Shown piece after piece: positions 25,498-32,735 of a stretch of DNA of 58,530 bases (position 1 is the first letter of the stretch; every line of letters begins with the position of its first letter). The notes below the pieces were generated by a model. It made no database searches. It saw only the letters and a list, made by a program, of their open reading frames with translations, and was not told the DNA's origin. The stretch comes from Wenjunlia vitaminophila DSM 41686. Lineage in GTDB: Bacteria; Actinomycetota; Actinomycetes; Streptomycetales; Streptomycetaceae. Position numbers and translations under genes: made by a program. The stretch is from NCBI RefSeq assembly GCF_000380165.1, contig NZ_KB904650.1:86842-145371 (forward strand), given 5' to 3'.

Positions 25498-26951
25498 CAC
25501 GTCCGACCGGTTGGGAGGTCGTCGGCGAGTCGTCGGACCCGGTGCCCGGCGACCCGATGCAGGTCGCGGCCCTCGGCGCGAAGCTGCGCAGGACGGCCGA
25601 CGCGATCGTCAGGCAGGCGGACGAACTCAGGGCCATGGCGTCCGTCGAGTCCTGGAAGGGCAAGGCCGCCGACGAGTTCCGTGATCAGGCCGAGAAGGCC
25701 TCGGACAAGTTACGCAAGGCCTTCCACCGTTACGACGCGGCGGCCAAGGCACTCGGCACCAGGGTCGAGGAGGCCTACGCCGGAGAAATCCACGAGGCCC
25801 AGCGACTGGCCGACAAGGCGTTGCAGGACGCGAAGGACCACCACGCCGAGTACCTGTCGATGGTCAAGGCGCTCGATCACCTGCCGGAGGGCTCCTCCGA
25901 CGACCCGGCGTACCGCAGGATCACCACCAAACGGGACAACGCGCAGGAAGTCCTCTCGGAAGCCCGCGACCGGGTGCTCGCCGCAAAGCAGCACCACGAG
26001 GAGGCCGCGAAGGCCGCCGCCGACGCCATTCGAAAGGCGATCTCGCACGACGGCCTGAAGGACGGCGGTTGGTACAAGTTCAAGAAATGGGTCCACGACA
26101 ACGCCGATCTCATCAAGAAGATCGCCGATATCGCCGGGTGGGTCGCCACCGTCTGCGGAATCCTGTCCCTGTGTGTGGGCTGGATACCGTTGGTCGGGCA
26201 GGCGCTCGCCGGCATCCTGGGAACGATCGCGCTGATCGCGACGCTGGTGGCTCTCGGCGCTCATCTCCTGCTCGCCCTCGCGGGCGAGGGCAGTTGGCTC
26301 GACGTCGGGTTGGACGTCGTGGCGCTGGCCACGTTCGGCATAGGCCGGGGGGCGCTGGGAGGGGTTCGCGCGGCAAGCGCCGCCACCAGGGCGAGCGCGA
26401 GGAGCGCAGCGTTCGGGCGGGGCATGTCGCGTGTCACCGGTCAGGCGGCGCGGCGGGGCACCGCGGCCAACCGCCGGGCGGTGGAGGCGTCGTGGCGGGC
26501 CGCCAACCGGCAGGTGCCCGGCGCTCCCAGGGGGGTGCACGCGGCCGAGGCACTGGCGAGGTCCCCCAGGGGTTTCTTCCCCGGCTGGTCGAGCATCCGG
26601 TCAGGCCTCAGCCCCGTGGAGGTCACCAAGGAGAGCTGGCAGTCGGTCAGGGGCCTGTCTGACCTGAAGAACGTGCCCGCGCTGTTCAAGGGTGAGACGT
26701 GGCGCGGTGCCTCCGTCCTCGTCGGGGACTCCGGGTTGTTGAAGGAGGCCGACGACCTCGCGAGGATCAACCCGTCCCTGTTCGCGGACGACGCGGTCAG
26801 GACGCACATGGACGCCATCCGGCGCCAGACCGTGGTGTGGGGCGGCAACACCCTGGCGGCCACCGCGGTGGACATCGGTGACAAGGCGAAGGTGTTCGAC
26901 GACCTGCTGGGCGTCAAGCAGCCTCTCACCAGGGAGGTCGGGGCACCATGA
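25494..26951 (+). CDS. Putative T7SS-secreted protein with WXG100-like N-terminus
   Basis: This 485-residue protein begins with a helical hairpin carrying WxG (W54-K-G56 in VESWKGKAADEFRDQAEK). A long coiled-coil-like helical region (about 60-200), a hydrophobic section with several helices (about 205-290, WVATVCGILSLCVGWIPLVG) and an Arg/Ala-rich C-terminal part follow. This is the build of LXG/T7SS-exported polymorphic-toxin-like proteins, but I recognise no toxin domain at the C-terminus. It overlaps both neighbours by four bases. A TTA codon (25710-25712, in SDKLRKAF) suggests bldA control. Confidence 0.75.
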   Translation: MTRPTGWEVVGESSDPVPGDPMQVAALGAKLRRTADAIVRQADELRAMASVESWKGKAADEFRDQAEKASDKLRKAFHRYDAAAKALGTRVEEAYAGEIHEAQRLADKALQDAKDHHAEYLSMVKALDHLPEGSSDDPAYRRITTKRDNAQEVLSEARDRVLAAKQHHEEAAKAAADAIRKAISHDGLKDGGWYKFKKWVHDNADLIKKIADIAGWVATVCGILSLCVGWIPLVGQALAGILGTIALIATLVALGAHLLLALAGEGSWLDVGLDVVALATFGIGRGALGGVRAASAATRASARSAAFGRGMSRVTGQAARRGTAANRRAVEASWRAANRQVPGAPRGVHAAEALARSPRGFFPGWSSIRSGLSPVEVTKESWQSVRGLSDLKNVPALFKGETWRGASVLVGDSGLLKEADDLARINPSLFADDAVRTHMDAIRRQTVVWGGNTLAATAVDIGDKAKVFDDLLGVKQPLTREVGAP

Positions 26952-27562
26952 CGGACGGCGCGGTCCAGGGCCCGCCCACCGACTACCGGCTGCTGCTCCC
27001 CGAGGACTGGTTCAGGATCGACCTGGAGCCCGGCCGCCGGGACCGGTCGGTGCGGGCACTGGTCGATCGGCAGTTCCGCGGGCTGGACGACGCGCCCCTG
27101 GTCAAGCAGCGGGTGCGGGAGGAGATGCTCGCCCACGCCGAGAAGGCCTACCGCGGCGGGGGCATCGAGCTGTACCTGGGCCTGCAGTCCGCCGGCCCCA
27201 TGCCGCTCCCGGCGTCCCTGGTGGTCACGCTCGCGGCACCGGACCCCGGCGGGGCCGCCGTGCCGGTGGACGCGTTCGCCGAGTACCTGAAGCGGCAGGG
27301 CCCTTCGGAACGCGAGGTGACCGTCGAGGACCTGCCCGCGGGTCCTTCGGTGCGCGCCCGGCTGCGGACCGTGCCCACCGAGGACGCCGGGGACGCCGTG
27401 CTGGGCAACACGCTTCCGGTCACGAGCCTCGACTACCACGTTCCCGTGCCGAGGAGCACCGCGTTCCTGCTCCTGTCGTTCTCCACGCCCCTGGACGCGC
27501 TCGCCGACGCCATGGTTGACCTGTTCGACGCCGTTGCCGGGTCGTTGCGCTGGAAGGAGTGA
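26948..27562 (+). CDS. T7SS-operon protein A, unknown function
   Basis: This 204-residue soluble protein of unknown function begins DYRLLLPEDWFRIDLEPGRRD and ends with a helix (PLDALADAMVDLFDAVAGSLRW). The next gene encodes a protein of the same length and plan: DW near residue 20, a central strand pair (IELYLGLQSAGPMPLPASLVVTL here, IHAFALYRDALPDALAVLEV there) and a terminal amphipathic helix. They look like diverged tandem duplicates. Overlap by ATGA with the secreted-protein gene suggests a chaperone, immunity or EspG-like role, without direct evidence. Confidence 0.7.
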   Translation: MTDGAVQGPPTDYRLLLPEDWFRIDLEPGRRDRSVRALVDRQFRGLDDAPLVKQRVREEMLAHAEKAYRGGGIELYLGLQSAGPMPLPASLVVTLAAPDPGGAAVPVDAFAEYLKRQGPSEREVTVEDLPAGPSVRARLRTVPTEDAGDAVLGNTLPVTSLDYHVPVPRSTAFLLLSFSTPLDALADAMVDLFDAVAGSLRWKE

Positions 27563-28173
27563 GACCTGTCGTGGCCGGCTCGTGGAACTGCGGTGTCTCC
27601 TGCCCCCGGGACTGGGTCCCCCTGCCGCTGGCGGAGGACGTCGATCCGTGGGTCTGGGCGCGGCACGAGGCGCCCGCCGTCGCGGCGCTCGCCGGTCACG
27701 CCGCTCCGGAGCCCGAGTTCCTCCGCGCGCTCGAGAACGACCTGGCGAGCCGGGCTGAGGACAGCCGTTCCCGGGCGCCGATCCACGCCTTCGCGCTGTA
27801 CCGGGACGCCCTGCCCGACGCCCTGGCGGTCCTGGAGGTGACGAGCGTCGAGCCCGACGACACGGTTCCCGAGATCACCCTGCGGTGGCTCGAGGAGGCC
27901 TTCACCGCGCCCGAGTTCGGGACGGCGCAGAGCCTCAGCGCCAGGCTCCCGGCCGGGCCCGCGGTGCGCCTGCGCCAACGGTTCGCGGGGGCGGAGGCGT
28001 ACCCCGGCGGCGGACGGCCCGTGGTGGAGACCCTCACGTACGGGGTCCTGCCCCGCGGCTTCGACCTGGCCGTGCTCGTCCTCGTGTCGTGGACCGCCCT
28101 GGCCGCGGGTGACGCCCTGGTGGAGACCGCGGACCGGATCGCCGAGACGCTGCGGGTGACGCCGGCGGGCTGA
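27559..28173 (+). CDS. T7SS-operon protein B, diverged paralogue of protein A
   Basis: This 204-residue protein resembles the product of the preceding gene in length, in its DW motif near the start (SCPRDWVPLPLAED) and in its last helix (ALVETADRIAETLRV). No known domain is recognised. The GTG start overlaps the upstream stop (GTGA); a second GTG four codons later is possible. It is the last gene of the four-gene operon and is followed by a strong hairpin. Confidence 0.68.
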   Translation: MRPVVAGSWNCGVSCPRDWVPLPLAEDVDPWVWARHEAPAVAALAGHAAPEPEFLRALENDLASRAEDSRSRAPIHAFALYRDALPDALAVLEVTSVEPDDTVPEITLRWLEEAFTAPEFGTAQSLSARLPAGPAVRLRQRFAGAEAYPGGGRPVVETLTYGVLPRGFDLAVLVLVSWTALAAGDALVETADRIAETLRVTPAG

Positions 28174-28179
28174 GGAGCG

Positions 28180-28213
28180 CCGGCCGCCCGTGCCACCGGC
28201 CACGGGCGGCCGG
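28180..28213. terminator. Convergent terminator between T7SS operon and SDR gene
   Basis: A perfect 13-base stem (28180-28192 with 28201-28213) with an eight-base loop begins seven bases after the upstream stop codon. It can serve both converging transcripts. Confidence 0.75.
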
Positions 28214-28230
28214 TGGCACGGGCCGGCCAC

Positions 28231-28998
28231 TCACAGGTGCGAGCCGCCCGTGGCGTCGATGACCTGCCCGGTCACCCAGCGGGCGGCGTCGGAGGCGAGG
28301 AAGGCGACGATGTCGGCGACGTCGTCGGGCAGGCCCACCCGTCCGAGCGCCGAGAACCCGGACGCGTACTGCTGGGCGTCCGGGTTCCCGCGCAGCCAGG
28401 GCGCGTTGAGGTCGGTGTCGATGATGCCGGGCGCGACCGCGTTGACGGTGACGCCCCGCTCGCCGAGGGTCTTGGCCAGGGTGCGGGTGAAGGTGTCCAC
28501 GGCGCCCTTGGTCATGCTGTACGCGATGATGTCGGGCAGTGCTATGCGCGAGGTCGCGGAGGAGACGTTGACGATGCGCCCTCCGTCCCGCAGCCGCTTC
28601 AGTCCCTGCTGGGTCACGAAGAACAGGGCACGGACGTTGACCTCGAAGAGTTCGTCGAAGGCCTCGCGGGTGGTCTCCTCGACCTCGGCCCGGGGGCTGA
28701 TGCCCGCGTTGTTGACCAGGATGTCGAGCCCGGCTCCGGGACCGTGCTCCAGCACCAGGCGGTCGAACTCCGCCCACAGCGTCTCCACGTCGCCCGCGGT
28801 CCCCAGTTCGGCCCGCAGGGAGAACGCCGAGCCGCCGGCGGCCCGGATGGCGTTGACCGTCTCCTCCGCGGCCCCGGTGTTGCGGCCGTGGTGCACGGCC
28901 ACCAGTGCGCCCTCGCTGGCGAGCCGCTCGGCGGTGGCCCGTCCGATGCCGCGGCTGCCGCCGGTGACCAGTGCGACCTTGCCCGTCAGTGCGCCCAT
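28231..28998 (-). CDS. Short-chain dehydrogenase/reductase
   Basis: This 255-residue SDR has the classical coenzyme motif TGGSRGIG (about 12-19), NNAG (96-99) and the catalytic Ser146/147, Tyr160 and Lys164 (YSMTK). Residues HHGRN after the second strand suggest NADP(H) use. It most resembles bacterial 3-oxoacyl-ACP-reductase-like SDRs that are controlled by a divergent TetR gene. It is divergent from the TetR gene with an 80-base promoter region between them. Confidence 0.92.
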   Translation of the reverse strand: MGALTGKVALVTGGSRGIGRATAERLASEGALVAVHHGRNTGAAEETVNAIRAAGGSAFSLRAELGTAGDVETLWAEFDRLVLEHGPGAGLDILVNNAGISPRAEVEETTREAFDELFEVNVRALFFVTQQGLKRLRDGGRIVNVSSATSRIALPDIIAYSMTKGAVDTFTRTLAKTLGERGVTVNAVAPGIIDTDLNAPWLRGNPDAQQYASGFSALGRVGLPDDVADIVAFLASDAARWVTGQVIDATGGSHL

Positions 28999-29016
28999 TG
29001 CACCTTTTCCCTTCCA

Positions 29017-29066
29017 TAGTGATCGCTACAGAACGGTGAGCATACCGGTTTCTGTAGTGACCGCTG
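29017..29066. promoter_or_regulatory. Paired TetR operator candidates between SDR and tetR genes
   Basis: Two copies of a near-palindromic 12-mer, TAGTGATCGCTA (29017-29028) and TAGTGACCGCTG (29055-29066), lie 38 bases apart. Together with the flanking ACAGAA and TTCTGT they form a large dyad. TAAATT (29067-29072) six bases before the TetR ATG is a likely -10 for a leaderless tetR message. The divergent TetR regulator is the expected ligand-responsive repressor. Confidence 0.65.
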
Positions 29067-29078
29067 TAAATTTGGTCC

Positions 29079-29696
29079 ATGACGACCAGGAAGGGCAGGC
29101 CGAGGAGCTTCGACCGGGCCACCGCGCTGTCGCGCGCCACCGAGCTGTTCTGGCGGCACGGGTACGAGGGCACCTCCATCGCCGACCTGACCGGAGCCAT
29201 GGGGATCTCCCCGCCGAGCCTGTACGCGGCGTTCGGGGACAAGCGCACGCTCTTCACCGAGGTGGTGGACGCGTACACCCGCACCCACGGCGCCTTCCTG
29301 TGGGAGTCGCTCGAGGAGGACGACGTCCGGGCGGCGTTCGCCGGGATACTGCGCACGGCGGCGGAGACCTACACCGCTCCCGGGCACCCCACGGGGTGCC
29401 TGGTCATCACCGCGGCCACCAACTGCTCGCCCCACTCCTGCGAGGTCGAGCAGGACCTGCGGGAACGGCGGGTGGCGACCGTCAACGCGTTCCAGGCACG
29501 CCTGTCCAGGGCCGAGGCGCGGGGACAGCTACCGGCCGGCACCGAGCCCCGGGCCCTGGCCGTCTACTTCGGTTCCGTGATCGAGGGCATGTCCCAGCAG
29601 GCTCGGGACGGGGCCACCCGCGAGGAGCTGGAACAGGTGGCCGACCTGGCGATGGCGGTGTGGCCGCAGGCTCCCCCGGCCCCGGACGGGACCTGA
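29079..29696 (+). CDS. TetR-family transcriptional regulator
   Basis: This 205-residue regulator has a standard TetR N-terminal HTH (about 10-57, ALSRATELFWRHGYEGTSIADLTGAMGISPPSLYAAFGDKRTLF). The C-terminal ligand domain contains GCLVITAATNCSPHSCEVEQDLRERR, as in TetR_C_33/AcrR-like members that control SDRs. It probably represses itself and the divergent SDR gene through the repeated operator between them. No ribosome-binding site is present. Confidence 0.93.
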   Translation: MTTRKGRPRSFDRATALSRATELFWRHGYEGTSIADLTGAMGISPPSLYAAFGDKRTLFTEVVDAYTRTHGAFLWESLEEDDVRAAFAGILRTAAETYTAPGHPTGCLVITAATNCSPHSCEVEQDLRERRVATVNAFQARLSRAEARGQLPAGTEPRALAVYFGSVIEGMSQQARDGATREELEQVADLAMAVWPQAPPAPDGT

Positions 29697-29833
29697 CCCC
29701 GGGGCCGCCGTGCCGGGAGTGACCGGTGGTCCCCTTGGTTCGCCCGGGGACGGCCGCGGGGGAGAATGCGGAGTCGTGGTCGCAGCGGGGACGGTGCCCC
29801 GGCGGCCGTCACGGGCACGTGCGGAGGGGGACC

Positions 29834-31612
29834 ATGCCTTGCCTGGAGGACTACCTGCTCGCCGTTCGGGTGACCGGCGCGCCGCCGGCGCCGCCCGGCC
29901 TGGAAACGGTCAGCCTCTCCTGGCGACCCGGGACGGACCGCCGCGGTCAGCCGGTTGACGCGGTCCGCGACGCCGTGGCCGCCCTCGACGCCGTCGCCGA
30001 CAGCGGCCTGACCACGGCCGACAGCTACACGCGCATCGTCTTCCTGGCCCCGCCGGGCCCGACGGGGCTGGTGCCGTACGCCGCGCTGCACGGGTTCCTC
30101 AACCGGTGGATCGACGTCCACGCCGACGGGGCGGTCCTGGAGATGCCCGGTGCGGGCGGGCCGGCCGGGGAGTTCGTTGCGCCGCGGCGTCCCGAGCCGC
30201 ACCTGATGTGGGCGCAGCTCGGCGGTCCGCGCAGGACCGACCTGCCGTGGGTCTTCTACCCGGAGGACTGCGACGGGGAGCTGGACCCGCGGGCCATGGG
30301 GGTCGTCCACCGCGCCGCGCGGCTGCGGATGGTTCCGCCGGGGTCCGCGACCGCGGCGTTCGCCATGCTGGCCGAGGTCGCGAGGTTACGGCGCCGGGGC
30401 GACGCGTTGCGGTTCCCCTACGTCTCCACCGGCCTGGAGCCCCTCCCCGTCAGCAAGACCGATCCCCACCAGGGCATCGACCTGGAGGCGATCAGGAGGG
30501 CCGCGGCGGAGTACCGCAGGATGCTCAGGAACGCCCTGCCCAGGGCGGAGCCGGTGCCCGCCCAGCCGGTCGGTCCGCTCAACCAGCGGATCACGGAAGC
30601 CAACACGGTGGACGCCCGGGAGGTGCTGCCCCGTCTGGGTTCGCGCCCCGGCGACGGCTCCGGCTGGTCCTGCCCGCGTGCCCCGCTCGGCCACAGCGAG
30701 GACTGGACACTGAGGTTGCACCCGGACAACCGGCTGCGCTGCCACTACTGCGAAGCGGAGAAGATCACACTGGTCCGGCTGGTGGCCGAGACGCTCGACC
30801 TGACGCCGGACCAGGCGGCGGCGTTCCTCCTGGACCCTCCGGGTGCGGCGGCGCCGCCCCGCGGGACCGCGGTGGTGGCCCACATCGTCGGCCGGGGTCC
30901 GGCGGGTTACCGGTGCCTGATCCCCAACCCGACCGGGCCCCGGCAGTCCGCCGGGGTGCTGCCGTTCGCCGAGGTGGGACGGATTCGGAACTGGGCCGGG
31001 GGCCGGCCCCCGACGGTGGGCGACACCGTCGTCGCGCTGGTCGTCGGCTCCGTCCCCGGTCCGGGGGGCGGCGCCACGGCACGGCTCTCGCTGACGGACG
31101 GGGAGCTGGTGGAACGGGTCCTGGCCGGTTTCGTACCGTCGCTGGCCAGTGGGCAGGTCGTGGTCCAGGGCGTCGCCCGGTGCGCCGGAGCCCAGACCAA
31201 GGTCGCCGTGGCCCCCGCGGACCTCGGCATCGACGCCCGGGGCACCTGCGTGGGCAAGGGGGGAGCGAACCGTCCCCGCCGGGCGGCCCGGTTCCTGACC
31301 CGCGGCCTGACCAGTGAGCGCATAGAGATCATCAACTACGCCAGTGACCCGGCCACGTACCTGGCCAACGCCCTGGCCCCGGCGAAGGTGGAGGTCTCCG
31401 ACGTCCGCATCGAGGGTCGTCAGGCACGGGTCACCGTCCCGCGCAGCCAATGCAACACGGCGATCGGGCGCGGCGGCCTCAACGCGCAGCTCGCGGGGCA
31501 ACTGACGGGCCTGCGGGTGTACGTGGTCGAGGCCGGCACCACGCCAGCGACGCCCACCCGCGGTCCTGACGGGGTGCCGCCACCGGCCGGGCGGGCGCCC
31601 GGTCAGCGCTGA
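29834..31612 (+). CDS. NusA-related protein with CHC2-like zinc finger, S1 and two KH domains
   Basis: This 592-residue protein has an unusual domain order. Residues 1-270 match nothing I know. Residues 280-325 look like a primase CHC2 zinc finger: C280, H287, C303 and C306 as ligands, then the helix ITLVRLVAETLDLTPDQAA that matches the end of that domain. An S1-like barrel (about 345-435) and two KH domains (about 443-575) follow. KH1 reads VQGVARCAGAQTKVAVAP and CVGKGGANR, then DPATYLANALAPAKV; KH2 has AIGRGGLNAQLAGQLTG. These closely follow NusA. It is too different to be the housekeeping nusA, lacks the NusA N-terminal RNA-polymerase domain and may bind RNA or nascent transcripts. GGAGGGGG precedes the ATG. 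One TTA codon (30386-30388) suggests bldA control. Confidence 0.8.
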   Translation: MPCLEDYLLAVRVTGAPPAPPGLETVSLSWRPGTDRRGQPVDAVRDAVAALDAVADSGLTTADSYTRIVFLAPPGPTGLVPYAALHGFLNRWIDVHADGAVLEMPGAGGPAGEFVAPRRPEPHLMWAQLGGPRRTDLPWVFYPEDCDGELDPRAMGVVHRAARLRMVPPGSATAAFAMLAEVARLRRRGDALRFPYVSTGLEPLPVSKTDPHQGIDLEAIRRAAAEYRRMLRNALPRAEPVPAQPVGPLNQRITEANTVDAREVLPRLGSRPGDGSGWSCPRAPLGHSEDWTLRLHPDNRLRCHYCEAEKITLVRLVAETLDLTPDQAAAFLLDPPGAAAPPRGTAVVAHIVGRGPAGYRCLIPNPTGPRQSAGVLPFAEVGRIRNWAGGRPPTVGDTVVALVVGSVPGPGGGATARLSLTDGELVERVLAGFVPSLASGQVVVQGVARCAGAQTKVAVAPADLGIDARGTCVGKGGANRPRRAARFLTRGLTSERIEIINYASDPATYLANALAPAKVEVSDVRIEGRQARVTVPRSQCNTAIGRGGLNAQLAGQLTGLRVYVVEAGTTPATPTRGPDGVPPPAGRAPGQR

Positions 31613-32526
31613 GACGTGCCCGGGCCGCGGCGCGCCACCCCCGCCGCGGTGCCGGGGCGCGGCGCGGGCACCGACGCCTGTGGGGTGTCCTCGCCGGACG
31701 GCCTCCCCCGCGACGCGCCCTGCTGGGCCCGGAACACCGTGGGGGGCACCCCGACGCGCCGGGAGAACAGGCGGCTGAAGTACGCCGGGTCGTGGTACCC
31801 CACGGCGCGCGCCACCGCGGCCACGGTCAGGTCGGTGGTGCTCAGCAGGCCCTTGGCGTAGGTGAGGCGGCGCCGCAGCAGGTAGTCGGTGGGTGTGGAG
31901 CCGGTGAGCCCGCGGACCTTGGCGGTGAGGGTGTCCGGGGACACCCCGAGGCGGCGGGAGAGCTCCCGGAGGTTGGGGCGCTCGTCGAGGTGGTCGTCGA
32001 GGACGCTGACCGCCCGTTGGGCCAGGGACAGGCCCGGGGCGTCCTGGCGCGCGGTGGTGGCGATCAGACGGTGCAGCAGGGCGCTCGCCTCCAGGTCACG
32101 CAGGAGGGAGTCGGGGCGGTGGGCGGTCTCGACGACGGCGGTGAAGGCCCGTTGGAGGTCCGCGGAGTCCCCGGTGCCGACGACGGGCGACTCGACGCCG
32201 AGCAGGCCGAGCCCCTCGTAGGCCGCGGCCGCCGGGCCCTGGAACAACAGCCACTGTTCCGACCAGGTGGCGCCGACGGTGGGGCCGTAACTGTGCGGGA
32301 CCCCCGCCCGCAACCACAGCAGCGTTCCGGGGGTGACCCGGTGGGTCTGGCCCGAGCCGATGCGCAGCCATCCCTCGCCGCGGGTGACCAGCACCGCGCA
32401 GTAGCTGGAGATGACCCGTGCGATGTGCCGCCGGTACTGGTCCTCCACCCATCCGACCCCGGTCAGTGCCAGACCGAGCTGCTCCACACCGGGGGCGGGG
32501 GTCAGGAACCGGGAGCCGGTGCGCAT
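31603..32526 (-). CDS. AraC-family regulator (AraC-type cupin sensing domain)
   Basis: This 307-residue regulator has an N-terminal cupin (about 10-165, GEGWLRIGSGQTHRVTPGTLLWLRAGVPHSYGP) typical of AraC proteins that sense sugars, and a C-terminal HTH pair (about 185-280, LRELSRRLGVSPDTLTAKVRGLTG and ARAVGYHDPAYFSRLFSRRVG). A Pro/Gly-rich tail follows. The ATG has an AAGGAAGG ribosome-binding site. It is divergent from the GH20 gene and is its probable regulator. Its end overlaps the end of the NusA-related gene by ten bases. Confidence 0.92.
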   Translation of the reverse strand: MRTGSRFLTPAPGVEQLGLALTGVGWVEDQYRRHIARVISSYCAVLVTRGEGWLRIGSGQTHRVTPGTLLWLRAGVPHSYGPTVGATWSEQWLLFQGPAAAAYEGLGLLGVESPVVGTGDSADLQRAFTAVVETAHRPDSLLRDLEASALLHRLIATTARQDAPGLSLAQRAVSVLDDHLDERPNLRELSRRLGVSPDTLTAKVRGLTGSTPTDYLLRRRLTYAKGLLSTTDLTVAAVARAVGYHDPAYFSRLFSRRVGVPPTVFRAQQGASRGRPSGEDTPQASVPAPRPGTAAGVARRGPGTSQR

Positions 32527-32540
32527 GCGGCCTTCCTTTC

Positions 32541-32572
32541 GGACTGAGTCCAACCACCGCCGGGACGAGTCC
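32541..32572. promoter_or_regulatory. Repeated GGAC-nn(n)-GTCC motif between AraC and GH20 genes
   Basis: GGACTGAGTCC (32541-32551) and GGACGAGTCC (32563-32572) are related small palindromes whose starts are 22 bases apart, about two helical turns. AraC-type dimers often bind direct repeats with this phasing. They lie 15-46 bases upstream of the AraC start codon. Confidence 0.4.
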
Positions 32573-32735
32573 ATGGATGCGGTGCCGGGGTCCCCCCGAG
32601 CATGGTCCACAGGCACCACGCTGTCCACGCCCGCTTTTCCCCGCCGAACCCGACCCGCGTGGCGCTGGACCGGGCTGTGGCCCCGCCCCCACGAGGCGGC
32701 GCGGAGGTCCCGCGCCGCCGCCCGCGAGGAGAGAC

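Noticed and set aside
32573-32735. DasR (GlcNAc-responsive) operator upstream of the GH20 gene
   Set aside because: I looked for the TGGTCTAGACCA-type core expected for amino sugar genes; only loose half matches are present here and none before the GH84 gene.
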